Shown: positions 10,790 through 22,999, counted from the first letter of the stretch. The stretch is 64,000 nt of DNA from Carex sylvatica (GCA_964058845.1 CAXKVR010000140.1:310001-374000); one strand, 5' to 3'. Made by a program: numbers and translations. Notes: a model not told the origin generated them from the sequence alone.

Positions 10790-12277
10790 TGGAGATCCGT
10801 ACGCAAAGAGCGAGAGGAGAGAGACATAGGAGCGCGCGAGCGAGGCGTTCGAACTTGTCGAGGTATGGAATCAAATTGAATTTTATATTCTTTGTTTGGA
10901 ATATCGAACTAGGAAGATTGAGTATCCCTGCGGTACCCGAGTTGAAATCAATTTGATGCATATTTGGATTACAGGAGGTTCTCTTTAAGATTCGTGTCAT
11001 GTTAAATCGAACAATGCACATCTCATTAAACACAGTAAGGTATCGCACACAATTTGAACCAGTTTTGGAGTGGGGCGTTGGAGGGAGAGACGGACGGGGA
11101 AACAAAGCATAGATCTGGCGAGATGGTGACACGTGGCTTAGATTTTTCGTGATCGATGATGGAGAAGGGGGCAAAGTACAGAGCTAGTGGACTTGTGGTT
11201 GCTAGTTCAGCTATCGTGTCAGAAGAGAGATTACTATTTTATTGAGTCACGTTGGTCGTACATCATAGAAGGATGGAATTTAATCGATTGTGTGTATCCC
11301 TTGTTGAGTTTTTCCAAGGAATATGTTGGGAAGGACAGCTAAGCCTCATAAGGCCCAAAATATTTGGGCTGAATTTTGAAGAACTTATGATGTACATTAT
11401 AACTAAATATGTTGGGCCTACATAGGAAGCCTGTTCGACCTGATGAGGCCCTTGACAATCTTCACCATAAATTTTTAGGAAAATAAATTTAAAGTCAAAA
11501 TACTGCATGTTGTTGAATTTTATAAATTGGTTGTATATTAAACTAGTTTCAAATATTCAATATAGAAAATAATTGATGATCATAGTCATGACATAAGATG
11601 GGAGTCTATCTAACCCAATATTTTAATGGAATAGCATAATAGCGAACTAACCTCTGCTAAACTCAGACTTTTGGAACTACTTTTCCATGGATACACCAAA
11701 TGGCGAGTTTCTTTTTCACTAATTCAAACTTTTGTTATTCCATCGCCATCCAAGCGTACTTATCAAAATGGAAAGTGGGGCTGTTTGAAATGGCGTACGT
11801 TTATAATTTCAAATGTTTCTGATATATATGCATTTGTTTCTTCAACTCTAGTATAATTTTCGGGTACTTACCAAAATGGAAAAGGGGGGGGGGGGGGCGG
11901 TTTGATGTGTATAATCGACTTTCTCAAAAAAAAAAAAAAAAAAAAAAAAAAGCACGCTGTTAACCACGTTTGAAACCAAATTTTGGCGCCGACGGCCCGA
12001 CGAGCCGCTCTTCTCGTAATAAGCATTTATCATGTGTTTGTATGACTGGTGATGCGACACGTTCATTGAGGATGGCCGAAAAACATTAGCCTTACAAGTT
12101 ACATCCGAGTGTACGTGTATCCTGTGAGATATCTCATGTTTTGCGTGACCGACGTGTTCGGTGCCTAATCCATATACATCCCGTGTGAGCGTAGACAAAT
12201 TGAAAACCTCCTTAATTACGTGCTTAAATAAAATAGTGCGACTCGTGTATCACGGATAATTAATTAATTAACAATCG
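10790..12277. other. Upstream region of the receptor-like gene, no gene seen
   Basis: No supported coding region. It should contain the promoter of the minus-strand receptor-like gene, but no distinct TATA box was recognised. Notable simple tracts are G14 at 11884-11897 and A26 at 11926-11951. A block near 12120-12175 (palindrome TGAGATATCTCA, then CGACGTGTTCGGTGCC) matches, in reverse complement, the segment at 5030-5085 upstream of TIM13. Confidence 0.5.
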
Positions 12278-12282
12278 AGGAG

Positions 12283-14767
12283 TGTCACACCCCGATACAA
12301 CCCGCCACGTATTTACACGTAAGGCGTGTGCACATCACATACATTATCAATAATAAATAGTCATGCAATATTAAAAAGTCAAACGAGTCTTCTAACATCA
12401 CAAATAGTTTGAGTAGATTACACACATTCAACATGAGATCAAGACAAACATGACAAACAAACCGATAATTGTCATGTCAGTCAATGTATCCACTTTTAAA
12501 GAGAAAATTAAAGTTTAACTAAAAGGAAAATGAAAAGATACTTGAGCCATCTGCTCGTTGATTTCCAGATCCACGTTCCTCCTATTTGTGCTCCATGTCG
12601 GCTTCATCATTTCTTGGAACCCACATAAAAGTGGAACGGTTGAGAGGTTGAACAGTCTCTCAGTATGGGATTCAGTTCCAGTCCCGAAATTTGTCAAATT
12701 AACTTATTAACACAAACAAAATATTAAAATTTTGTTCTCACATGCAAACTTACTAATGCATATTTAAAACACACATACACACAAGCACAAATACACTTCT
12801 TTAATTATCTTTCATGTTTTTAATGCCTCACCAGGGGGACTCAAACCCCACTAGATCTTAGCCGTGCCACTAGACGAGGACTCGAACCATCGCTAGATCT
12901 TCTTTGCCACACCAAGGGGACTCGAACCACCTCAGCTATTGGCGTCTCACTAGGGGGACTCGAACCACCACCAGTTCAACTGTCTCACTCAACGGGGACT
13001 CGAACCACCGCAAGATATTGACCCGTGACAGGAAGTTTAACCAACGCCACGTTAACGAGGGGTCCAGTCGAATACTAGACCCAATGTATACATTCCAACA
13101 TGCGTTCAACGCATATTGGCCCCTTTCCTTTAACTTATCCATTACATTCCATATTCGTTTCATTAATCACACATGAGTTATACTCAACACAACACATCCT
13201 ATAAATCCGTTGATCAAACAAATAATCATATCCTAGTATTCTAAACAAAACAAAAAGGATCGTTCGATTCAACATGCATAATTCTATAAATAAATAAATG
13301 AAAACAAACGGTAAGAAATAATTTGACAATATCCAGGAAATCCGTACCTGCTATTGTGGTGTAGTTCGCTACCGCTTCTTCGTCACTCTTTGCTTTAGAA
13401 CTCAGACCTAGACCATGCAACACGGTTCCCAATTTAATATCTATACATTTTTTTTGTTTTTATCCATCTATTACTAAACAGACAGTTATCGAGTACATAT
13501 GATCCGAATATACCACTAGATATAATTAAGAAGTATAATTTTACTCTAAGATCATACATATATTAAAGTTGATTAAAATCTCATTTGGTTATCTTCTCTG
13601 GTTAGTTTTTCAAGAAGAAACATTATAATAAAAATAATACTTTGCCTATGTTATTTGATCCTTGTCATAACCGAAAATAAATTTGATGTAATAGATTATA
13701 AATACAATTATATGATCACAATTGAATATCTGGTTATATATATATATATAAAATAATTTCAGTTCTTAAAATAAAAAGGAGTTATCGTAAATAACCCAAA
13801 AATTTCAGATTAAAAATATATATGTAAGGTTTAGAATAGTTCTTTGTAATAAAAATAGTTCTAGGATTATCGGTGACTAAATCTCTAGAGTTATCGGTGA
13901 AAATTTTCCATCTAATAAAATAATAAGTGAAATTGAAATGAACTTTGACAATAAAATTTTAATTTATCTACTGATCATAAGCATCCAATAAATTACTTAA
14001 AATAAAATAATAATTGATCTTGATGAAAATTTCTGGAAACTCATTGGTGAATCTAAAGATTTATACAACGTTAATTTAATTTATAATATTATCAAAGAAT
14101 TAGTCGATAATCAATTAAACCTTTATAAAAAAATTACTTTTAACTAATTGAACAAGTTTATAAAATTTCAGAACTCTAACGATAACACAACAAAACAATA
14201 TATGAAATTTTCAGAAATCTTATCAATTAAATTAATATCATAAATCATTTAATCTACTTACTAACAATAACTAAAACATCAAATTTGAATACCTTGATCT
14301 TTTTTTTTTCCAGAGCTTGATTTGATGCGGCTTGGGGTTATGAAAGGTTGCTCTTTTTTTTTTTTTTTTAATTATTTGATGTGCAGGAAGCGAAGGGATT
14401 GACAGGGATAAAATAGATGGTTATAATATCCATGAAGAGGCGCTACTTGAGGAACGGTTACATTAATTAGCAATTAATTACTTTTTGGAGGTTATCTATG
14501 GGGTGACTGTTGATACCAGCTATAATATACGTTTAATAATTGTAATACCACAAGTGACTGTTGATATTATAATATTGCATTAACTCATATTGATAATACG
14601 CACCAACTATGCTCTTATGAAAGGTTGCTCTTACTCATTAAAAATTTATTAGTATGCATATACAAATGTAATTAACAACCACAATATATAGAACAAAAAA
14701 GAAAAGAAAGATATCTAAATTATTTTCATCGTACCTTAATTCAGTATTTCCATTACGTGGTATAACA
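12283..14767. mobile_element. Solo LTR 1 (TGTCACACCCCG...ATAACA), TSD AGGAG
   Basis: The unit starts TGTCACACCCCG at 12283 and ends GTGGTATAACA at 14767. It is flanked by the 5-bp duplication AGGAG at 12278-12282 and 14768-14772. At 2485 bp with TG/CA-type ends, a 5-bp TSD and no internal domain, it fits a solo LTR left by recombination between two LTRs. A second element with the same opening is at 30597. Superfamily (probably Ty3/gypsy) is inferred. No coding region inside; short open frames are not supported. Confidence 0.8.
12837..13006. repeat. Five ~40-bp tandem repeats carrying GGACTCGAACC
   Basis: GGACTC(A/G)AACC recurs at 12837, 12878, 12918, 12956 and 12996 (spacing 41, 40, 38 and 40), each preceded by a CTCAC(T/C)AGGGG or related block. 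The reverse complement, GGTTCGAGTCC, matches the consensus of the RNA polymerase III B box (GGTTCGANTCC). No A box at tRNA spacing or cloverleaf was found, so these are not tRNA genes. Confidence 0.8.
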
Positions 14768-14772
14768 AGGAG

Positions 14773-15789
14773 TCATTAAATTGTTTTGAGATGCATGCAC
14801 AGAAAAATTCTGAAAAAAGATTGCTTTGAGATTCATTTCAAAAAAAAATTGAACAGTTAGATTAAAAAAAGCATAAATATATAGCAGGGTTATTGTTCAC
14901 GGAAAGAAAATAGCAGTAGATTTGATTCCTACTTCGACTCTGCCAAGATTCATTTTTTTCGTTTGGTTTAGTAAGAAATTTGAGTAAGTTCCTTATTTGA
15001 TTAAGTTGTTAAAAATTTCAGACGACAAAATTTAACTCACACTTATTTTGTACTTAGATATCAGAGACAGATATTTAATTTCTAACATCTTATCACTACT
15101 GGTACTCTATACTGATTAATTTAAACTATGACTTAAATTGTCAAATAAGATTTAAAATATAAGAAATAAAATAGAGTAAGTAACTTAACCAAATTTAAAT
15201 TACGTAAACATAATCTACACCAACAGACACTCGATTACACACTGTCCATTTTTTTTTAATTAGATGGTTCATTTATTATGTTTGTCTTTTTCTCATTTAA
15301 AAAAAATGTGACATAATTTTTAAAATAATTTATATTTTTTTTTCAGTGTAATTACTGTGCGAGTAATTATGTTCTTTATTATTGTATATATTTTTCAATG
15401 ATTTTAGAAAAAAAAATTTGTAGCTAAAATTTTAGGAATTACTTTGATAGGGCCATGTCAATTTAGTTAAACGCATTTGCGGACCCAAGGTGTTCCAGGG
15501 TAGGCGTTTGTCTATTTTTGGATTCAAATTTGTTTTTAGATTCAGTGGTATTTTATAATTATTCCTACCCATGGACGAAAACAATATCTACCACTGAATT
15601 TAATTTACAGCCAAGTAGAAGAAAATTATGTAGAAAAGAAAGTTAGTCCGACTGATTCGCGTAAAAGAATTAAAGAAAAAAGATGCAGTCCGATTCACTA
15701 CTCCACTCAGAAGAATCGCTGATTCGCCAGGAGAAAAAAAGAGAGATATGCTACTAAGGATATAAATATATATCATGTCGTAATTAGTC
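14773..15789. other. A+T-rich spacer, nothing recognised
   Basis: Very A+T-rich with homopolymer runs. No coding region, RNA gene or bounded repeat was recognised. Confidence 0.5.
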
Positions 15790-16062
15790 ATGCTGTGAAT
15801 TGAATCACATGACTTGCAGCGACTAAATTTGAAAAGATGGTCATGGCACGTTAATGGTCACAACACGTTAGTTACGCCATGACTAAGGCATGCCGTGACC
15901 ACACATGACATATCCAAATGTGACCGGTCATGTTTAATATTTTTTTTTCCTAATTTAGGTTAGTTTATTAAAGATTCACTATTTGATCAAGATCTAACCG
16001 TCCTAATTACACGTGACCATGTGTCGTGTCGTGTCAAAATTTTGAAAGATAACCACGTCGCG
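15790..16062. repeat. Degenerate GTCA/CGTGAC-type short repeats
   Basis: Short degenerate repeats of the kinds GGTCATGGCACG, GGTCACAACACG and GCCGTGACCACA run through this stretch and continue into the beginning of each 796-bp duplicated unit. Confidence 0.5.
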
Positions 16063-16355
16063 TGAATGGTCACTGCACGAGGCACACAAGTCACAACATG
16101 TGACCAGCATACATGAAATGTCATGTCGTGATAGAACTGTGTTGTGCTGTGACTGAACTTTCGTGTCGTGACGTATCTTTTCACTTCGTGTTTTTAATCT
16201 TTATTTGCTTTCCTACTCTAATTCGTTAGGAGAAAATAAAAATTATACTTTTATTAGTATTTTGTATCTATTTCTGACCGAAATCTTGAATCCGTCTCTA
16301 ATTAAACGCATCCAATAGCTCTTCAAACATACGATGCCTAAAGAAAACAACAACA

Positions 16356-16580
16356 ATGCCTAAGGAAATGCCTCTGTGCAATAGAAGGGATAATAATTAT
16401 TGGAGAGTGGCTATCAGTCATAGAAGATGCCATTCCCTTGAACCAGTACATGCCGATGGAGCTAGTGCATTTCCATTCGGGTGTAGAGGTCTCTGGACAG
16501 CAAGGAGTTGCTGCTATCAATGTCTTACTGTAGTGAAAAATGAAGATGCTTCACCAATTTTGTCATATAGTTATACTTAG
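16356..16580 (+). other. Small open frame in duplicate unit 1 (74 aa), function unknown
   Basis: The frame starts MPKEMPLCNRRDNNYWRVAI and ends SPILSYSYT; six cysteines lie in the middle. I do not recognise it. The same frame is present in the second unit (21463-21690), and a codon-size indel keeps both copies in phase. Duplicate copies share any frame that was open when they arose, so retention of both is only weak evidence of coding. It could be a real small gene, a captured fragment, or chance. Confidence 0.25.
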
Positions 16581-16936
16581 TCTTAGCCCAATACTTTGTG
16601 GCTTAGTTTTAGCAAATTTAGCATACTTTTGATGCCTTGCTAATAGAAAGTTTTGGTAGTTATATTGCCTTTTACTAAATTTTGGTTTGTAAGAAGGGAT
16701 AATGAACTCATTAGACTGGATAGATAAGAACTAGTCTTTGTAATTATTATATTTCAGAAATGAAATGAACATTTTTGCCTTTTTTTTAAAAAAATAAAGA
16801 AGGGAGAATAATAACCGTGGAAATGTTATACTGCCTAATACTCCTATTTTCACTATTTGAATGGTCACTACACGAGACATGCGAGTCACAACATGTGACC
16901 AACACGCATGAAATGTCATGTCATGATAGAACCGTG

Positions 16937-18008
16937 TGTTACACTTAATGGCCCCACTAATTAGCTCAAAAACTGAAAATAATCGCAATTGAAAGTAAAT
17001 AGATGAGTTTAGAGAAAATTAACAGCGAAATGATAACGGAGTTCTGCAAAATAAAGGTCTACGTCTCTGGGGCATCGCAACCTCTTCTAGGTGCGCCTTT
17101 CTATTACCCAATACGAAATGTTTACAACTTGTGATCCGATGAGCCCTTACAACCAAGGAAAGTCACACGGCCAACTAGAGATGAGAGCCGGCGAGCTCTT
17201 ACAACCAAGGAAAGTCACACGAACAACTCAAGAAGGAGAGAACGAAGTCTCAAAGAAAAATCTCCACAAGAGAAACACTCAATAGATCACTCTAACCTAA
17301 TCTAACTTGAGATGATTTGAGGTTGTTTGAGGGGTATTGAAGTTTTAAGCTCTCATAATAATGGAGAAACTCAAGCCCACAGAAAATAGATTTTTGCAAT
17401 GTTAGAGGCGGCTAGGTTAAGTGGGGAAGAGATCCCACTGCTATATTTATAGAGATAGATCCAGAAAGAGCAAATTGAGTTAAAACGTTACAGACATTTG
17501 CTAAAGCGCTATAAAATTTTAGCTCAATTTGAATTTAGGTTTTGTTTTTCTGTGAGATCGATCAAAACGTTGCCAACGATTATAAAATGTTCACAATGAT
17601 TTGGCACTGTAAAAACTTGATCAAAAACAGAATTTTTAGAAATATGAATTTAATTAAAACGCTACAACGTTTATAAAATATTTGTAACGTTTGAGGTTAA
17701 ATCCTGTGTTTGATCAAGTTGTCCTTCAGTGTTTTCTTATAGGTTAAATTGTTATAACGTTTTACAAATGTTACCAACGTTTGTATCATGTTGAAACAAC
17801 ATCAAACACACTTTACCAAGTTTAAAATATTATAATTTAAAATCTTGATAAGTGTCTTCATGATTTATTCAGTTCAAGCAATCCATATTGTAATTTCAAT
17901 TAGCTTGAACCTGCATAACTCTAAAAATAGAAGAAATCGTAAAATTCAATAATTGTATATTTTTGCAAATTAGCCAAATGGACCAAAAAGATTATTTCTA
18001 GAACAACA
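16937..18008 (-). repeat. 3' LTR (element sense) of the gag-only Copia element
   Basis: A 1072-bp LTR starting TGTTACACTT and ending GAACAACA on the plus strand. It contains repeated AACGTT-type blocks (AAAACGTTACAGA, CGTTACAACGTTTAT) that reappear in the CACTA element at 51407-51740. Confidence 0.9.
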
Positions 18009-18021
18009 AGCTCCCCCTTTT
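18009..18021 (-). other. Polypurine tract of the Copia element
   Basis: AAAAGGGGGAGCT on the minus strand, immediately next to the LTR ending at 18008, the expected position for priming plus-strand DNA synthesis. Confidence 0.8.
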
Positions 18022-18646
18022 GACGATTTGCAAAAACATACAATGCGAGTAAGTGCATAAATCAATTTTTTTCCAATTTGATTTACCCAATTGTCATTTT
18101 GCATGTGTAGCATTTGGTACCAATTTCTCCACCTTTTTGAAAATCGACAAAAGCGAGAAAAATAAGCACATTTTCAAAGTGCTCCCTCTCAAAATATGCA
18201 CTCCCCTCAATTTTATAATATATAAAAGATAATTAACAATTGAGGAAATTATTTATGATTCTATTAAAAATATTGACATATCCATTTAACAATTGTAATT
18301 TTAATCAAGGATTATCAATAAAGACGAATAAAGTATGCAACAATTCATATATTACCAATAACGTAGCAAATTAAGAATTTTTGAAAATTATTATAGCACT
18401 AATGTTGTCACACATAATTGGTACATTGTGGAAGCGTATTTCATAATTATGTAGAGTTTGAATTATCCATAATATGTGTGTGCAACAACTATCAATGATC
18501 CAAGTATTTTCTTTATGAGTTACAATCAAACACATTTACAAGAGTATATATTAATTATTTTTGGGTGAATAACTAACATATACCTTGTTTAATCTCCCCC
18601 TTTATTTTTAGCAATTTGAATAATTTTAGGAAGATTATATATGAAA

Positions 18647-20097
18647 TTAAGCTAGTTTAGCTATAGAAACCCTAACAACATTTGAGTTGTTGTATCTATT
18701 CATAAATCTACACTCTAAAGAGGTAAGACTAATTTTACAACAATAATTATAAAATGTAATTGTTTGTTCTCGAATAATCAAACCTTGTGTGTAAGTAGTA
18801 CGATAATTGCATTTTACTTCTTGAAGTTTATTCTTTTGATTATCAAGAAGAGATCTCAATTTAGTTCCATCCCTATGTGTTTGATCCTTATTAAAAGAGC
18901 TACTTGTATCATCAATTTTTAAGTCAAAATCATCATTTCCAAGTTATAGAGTTACCTCATTGACGGAGCTTGTTGAAGGACCTTCATTTACATTTGCTAC
19001 CAATGCAAGGTTGAACTCTTGTTCATTTTTCGACTCCATGTCAGATTTTTCCACCTCGCTCTCGTCGAAAAACAAGGCTTGCATTGCTTTCGTCTTTTTA
19101 ATCCCTTTGTACCCATCATACTTTTGTCTTTGCATTCGGTCTTATTTTTCTTCACCATCTATGTTCTTCATATGTGGAAATAGTTCTAAGCATGTTTGGA
19201 TGGTGTGTCCCTTTCTATGGCATGCAAAGCATATTACCCGTTTGTTTTTCTCTTCACGTTCCTTGTTGTACTTTCTTTTGAAATAAAGCATGCTTTGAAA
19301 TATTTTTAATAAGAGAATGACATCTTTGGATGATTCATGATCATTCTTGTTGAGAAATATGTCATTTGATAGATGGGTATTTGAGGAGCCAGGAAGGTTG
19401 CAGTTTTGTGCCATGAATGCTACTGATTTTAATTTTGAATTTTGCTTTAGCTTTGCGGATTGTTGAAGTTTCTCTTCAAAACTCTGAAAGTGTGCATAGA
19501 GATCACCCGGTGTGAATGATTCATGTGTCCCTTGGATTGCTTCTAAGACATTCACTAAGCCTTCCCACCTAGGCCTCCCAAGCATGACTCTTAGTAGCTT
19601 TCCTACAATTTTATCGTTAGAAAACGGTTCTCCCATTTCAATAAATTTATTTTGGATATGCATAAGTCTATTATACATATCCTCAATGCTTTCATCACCT
19701 TCAATCTTAAAGTTTTTAAATTTGGCTTCTAAACCGATTATCTTGATACGTTTAATTTGGGTGTTTCTCTCATACCGGTTTACAAGAGCATCCTATATTT
19801 CTTTTGCGGTTAAGGAGCCACCAAAGATTGAGACAACTGATTCACTAACCAAGTTAAATATGACATTGGTTGCAAGATCATTGTCTTTCTTGGTTTGTTT
19901 GGATTCGGGAGTCTCGATTTAGAATCATTGGCACTATTGGTAGGAATGGGGATGAATTTTGGTGTATACCCCTTGTCAACCACATACTATATCTCAAGAA
20001 TGTTTAGGTAATTATTCATGGTTTTCTTCCAATGCATAAAATTTTTGGTTATATTACCAAAAATTAGGGGTTCCTTCACGGGTCTATAGGGTGTCAT
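18647..20097 (-). pseudogene. Decayed Copia gag (UBN2 domain and CCHC zinc knuckle)
   Basis: Capsid-like gag protein of a Copia retrotransposon. The minus-strand frame probably began near 20097 (MTPYRPVKEPLIFGN). After frame disruptions, 19678-19142 gives a UBN2-type segment (MYNRLMHIQNKFIEMG, GKLLRVMLGRPRW) followed by a CCHC zinc knuckle at 19231-19190 (CFACHRKGHTIQTC). An in-frame TAA at 19144-19142 stops it; the same frame continues at 19135-18944 (acidic, KKTKAMQALFFDESE) and, after another stop, at 18859-18647 with heptad-like character. There is no pol downstream. At least one frameshift and two stops make it non-functional. Confidence 0.85.
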
Positions 20098-20147
20098 TTG
20101 TCAAGTTGATCAAACTGTAATTAAGTGTGTCTTAATTTGAGTAACTT

Positions 20148-20159
20148 ACTCTGATACCA
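20148..20159 (-). other. Primer-binding site (tRNA-iMet type)
   Basis: TGGTATCAGAGT on the minus strand, three bases inside the 5' LTR (element sense). It is complementary to the 3' end of initiator methionine tRNA, the usual primer of plant Copia elements, and it fixes the orientation of the element as minus. Confidence 0.88.
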
Positions 20160-20162
20160 CTT

Positions 20163-21242
20163 TGTTACACTTAATGGCCCCACTAATTAACTCAAAAACT
20201 AAAAATAATCGCAATTGAAAGTAAATAGATGAGTTTAGAGAAAATTGACACGCGGGATGATAACAGAGTTCGGCAAAACAAAGGCCTACGCCTCCGAGGC
20301 GTCGCAACCTCTTCTAGGTGCGCATTTTTATTATCCAATACGAAAGGTTTACAACTTGTGAACCGATGAGCCCTTATAACTAAGAAAAGTCACACGACCA
20401 ACTATAGATGAGAGCCGGTGAGCCCTTACAACTAATGAAAGTCACACGAACAACTCAAGAAAGAGAGAACGAAGTCTCAAAGAAAAATCTCCACAAGAGA
20501 AACACTCAATAGATCACTCTAACTTAATCTAACTTGAGATTAGTGAAGTGGATTTGTGGTTGTTTGAGGGATATTGAAGTTTTAAACTCTCGCAACAATG
20601 GAGAAACTTAAGTCCACAAAAAATAGATTTTTGCAGTGTTAGAGGCGGCTAGGTTAAGTGGGGAAGAGACCCCACTGCTTTATTTATAGAGACAGCTCCA
20701 GAAAGAGCAAATTGAGTTAAAACGTTACAGGTGTTTACTAGTTATAACGTTTTAGCTCAATTTGAATTTAGGTTTTTTTTTCTCTGTGAGATCGATCAAA
20801 ACGTTACCAATGATTGTAAAATGTTCACAATGATTTGGCATTGTAAAAACTTGATCAAAAATAAGATTTTTGGAAACATGAATTTAATTAAAACGTTACA
20901 ATATATATAAAATGTCTGTAACATTTGAGGTTAAATCATATGTTTGATCAAGCTACCCCTCAGCATTTTCTTACAAGTTAAATCGTTATAACATTTTACA
21001 AACATTACCAATATTTGTATCCTGTTGAAACAACATCAAACACACTTTATCAAGTTTATAATATTACAATTTAAAATCTTGATAAGTGTCTTCATGATTT
21101 TTTCAGTTCAAGCAATCCATATTGCAATTACAATTAGCTTGAACCTGCATAACTCTAAAAATAGAAGAAATTATAAAATTCAATAATTGTATGTTTTTGC
21201 AAATTAGTCAAATAGACCAAAAAAATTATTGCTATAACAACA
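20163..21242 (-). repeat. 5' LTR (element sense) of the gag-only Copia element
   Basis: A 1080-bp LTR, TGTTACACTTAATGG to ATAACAACA on the plus strand, paired with 16937-18008. It is followed directly by the duplicated target CCGTG. Confidence 0.9.
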
Positions 21243-21462
21243 CCGTGTTGTGCTGTGACTAAATTTTTGTTTCGTGACGTATCTTTTTCCTTCCTGTTTT
21301 TAATCTTTATTTGCTTTTCTACTCTAATTCGTCAGGAGAAAAATAAAAATGATAATTTTATTAGTATTTTGTATCTATCTCTAACCAAAATCCTGAATCC
21401 GCCTCTGATTAAACGCATCCAATAGCCCTTCAAACACACGATCCCTAAAGAAAACAACAACA

Positions 21463-21690
21463 ATGCCTAAGGAAATGCCTCCGTGCAACACTAGAAGGGA
21501 GAATAATTGTTGGAGAGTGGCTACTAGTTATAGGAGATGCTATTCCCTTGAACTAGTACATGCCGATGGAGCTAGTGACTTTCTATTCAGGTGTAGAGGT
21601 TTCTGGACAGCAAGGAGTTGCTGCTACCAATGTGTTACTGTAGTGGATAATGAAGATGCTTCACCAATTTTGTCATATAGTTATACTTAG
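21463..21690 (+). other. Small open frame in duplicate unit 2 (75 aa), function unknown
   Basis: Counterpart of the frame at 16356-16580, starting MPKEMPPCNTRRENNCWRVA and ending in the same SPILSYSYT. It differs by several substitutions and one net codon. I recognise no family in any of the three plus-strand frames of this segment. Confidence 0.25.
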
Positions 21691-21960
21691 TCTTAGCCCA
21701 ATACTTTATGGCTTAATTTTAGCAAATTTAGCATACTTTTGATGCCTTGTTAATAGTAAGTTTTTGTAGTTATATTGCCTTTTACTAAATTTTTGGTTGT
21801 AAGAATGGATAATGAACTCATTAGACTGGATAGATAAGAACTGATCTTTGTAATTATTATATTTCAGAAATAAAATGGACATTTTTGCCTTTTTAAAAAA
21901 AAAAGAAAAAAGAAGGGAGAATAATAACAGTGGAAATATTATATTGCCTAATACTCATAT

Positions 21961-22695
21961 TATCTACTATTAAAGCAAAAGACATATTCATTGTAAAGAT
22001 GCTCCTACTATAATAGTAATTCCAGTGCTAGATAGCTGGTCTGCGTTGTTCATGCATTCTGTCTTACTTTTTAAAAAGAGAATAAATCTATGTATCAAAA
22101 AAATATATTCATTTTTCTTCAAAAACATCGATGTATGAATTTTATTAACTCAAATTTTGAATTTACTCACTAATGTCAGGACATACGACCAACTATTGAC
22201 TCGTGATAATAGTCGGAATATTCAGAAATAGGAGGAAGTACAATTGACTAGAAAAATGTCCTAGAGTTATTGTACCAAAAGTCGAGAGTTAGATTCCCCC
22301 TCATGACTTCGCAGCCTTTGCGAAGGTTTTAAAAAAAATAGTCGGAATATTCATATGGAATGAACGGGAATGCATATCCTCTGCATTAACTCAAAAACAA
22401 ATATTTTGAATTAATGAATCTAAACCATTTGATTTTAAACGGAGCTAATTCGAACCCTGCTTATCATGTAGACTCTTAAATATTAGTATAAATTTAATAT
22501 GCAGAAATCTCAAAACAGATCAAAGGACCAACATTCATTAACTCAAAAGGTTTCCTTTCGAGTTAATGCAAATTGCAGAAGATGCGAATTCGCATGAACA
22601 GACTGTCATACATTAGAGATAACTGTACGAAATTGAAAAGAAGTTTTCATTTTCTAGCAAAAATTAATTGTTAGTAGTCCAGTGCAACTTCTGAA
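21961..22695. repeat. Intergenic spacer with GCATTAACTC inverted repeat
   Basis: No gene. GCATTAACTC at 22383-22392 is mirrored by GAGTTAATGC at 22560-22569, with a second nested pair (CATTAACTCAAAAGG from 22536 against TTTCGAGTTAATG). This could be a small foldback element of about 187 bp; no target duplication was identified. Confidence 0.35.
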
Positions 22696-22999
22696 TTGAT
22701 AGGTACGATACTGTTTTTTGCTCTTTCCTAGAAGGATGTGAACTCTTCTTTTACACCCTAACCGGTGCCTCCTCTATTTTCTCCATCCACCATCACAACG
22801 GCGCCTCCTCCGTTTTCTCCATCCTCCATCACAGCGGCGCCTCTACCCTCTCCCCTCGCCCTCTTCTCTAATCTCTCTGCTCCCTATTCGCCTAATCCAA
22901 CCCCCCCACCCCTCCAACAATCCCTCTATCTCAAGCTCCCCTTCCCTACTCAGCTCCTACTGCCTGCAACCTCTTGCCTAACTAACCTCTTAACTACTA

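Larger units (their letters stand above)
16937..21242 (-). mobile_element. Copia-type LTR retrotransposon with gag only (TR-GAG-like)
   Basis: A 4306-bp element on the minus strand with LTRs at 20163-21242 (5' LTR in element sense) and 16937-18008 (3' LTR), both TGTTACACTTAATGG...AACAACA, flanked by the perfect 5-bp duplication CCGTG (16932-16936, 21243-21247). A tRNA-iMet-type primer site and a polypurine tract sit at the expected places. The 2154-bp interior contains only a decayed gag; no protease, integrase, reverse transcriptase or RNase H is present, so it must have moved using enzymes from another Copia element. The LTRs differ at many positions, so insertion is not recent. It sits in the second copy of the 796-bp duplication. 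Confidence 0.93.
16063..21960 (+). repeat. Tandem duplication of a 796-bp unit, second copy split by a retrotransposon
   Basis: GAATGGTCACTGCACG at 16063 recurs as GAATGGTCACTACACG at 16859, and the sequence after each matches: GTCACAACATGTGACC, GTCGTGATAGAACTGTG, a roughly 75-codon frame, and an end at AGAATAATAAC...TGCCTAATACTC. Unit 1 is 16063-16858. Unit 2 starts at 16859, is interrupted by the Copia element 16937-21242 plus its TSD, resumes at 21243 and ends near 21960. The copies differ by scattered substitutions. Confidence 0.85.

Noticed and set aside
12837..13006. tRNA genes, because of repeated GGTTCGAGTCC.
   Set aside because: No A box, acceptor stem or cloverleaf can be placed around any of the five copies.
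12837..13006. CRISPR-like array from regular ~40-bp spacing.
   Set aside because: A plant genome, units are similar throughout with no distinct spacers, and no cas genes.
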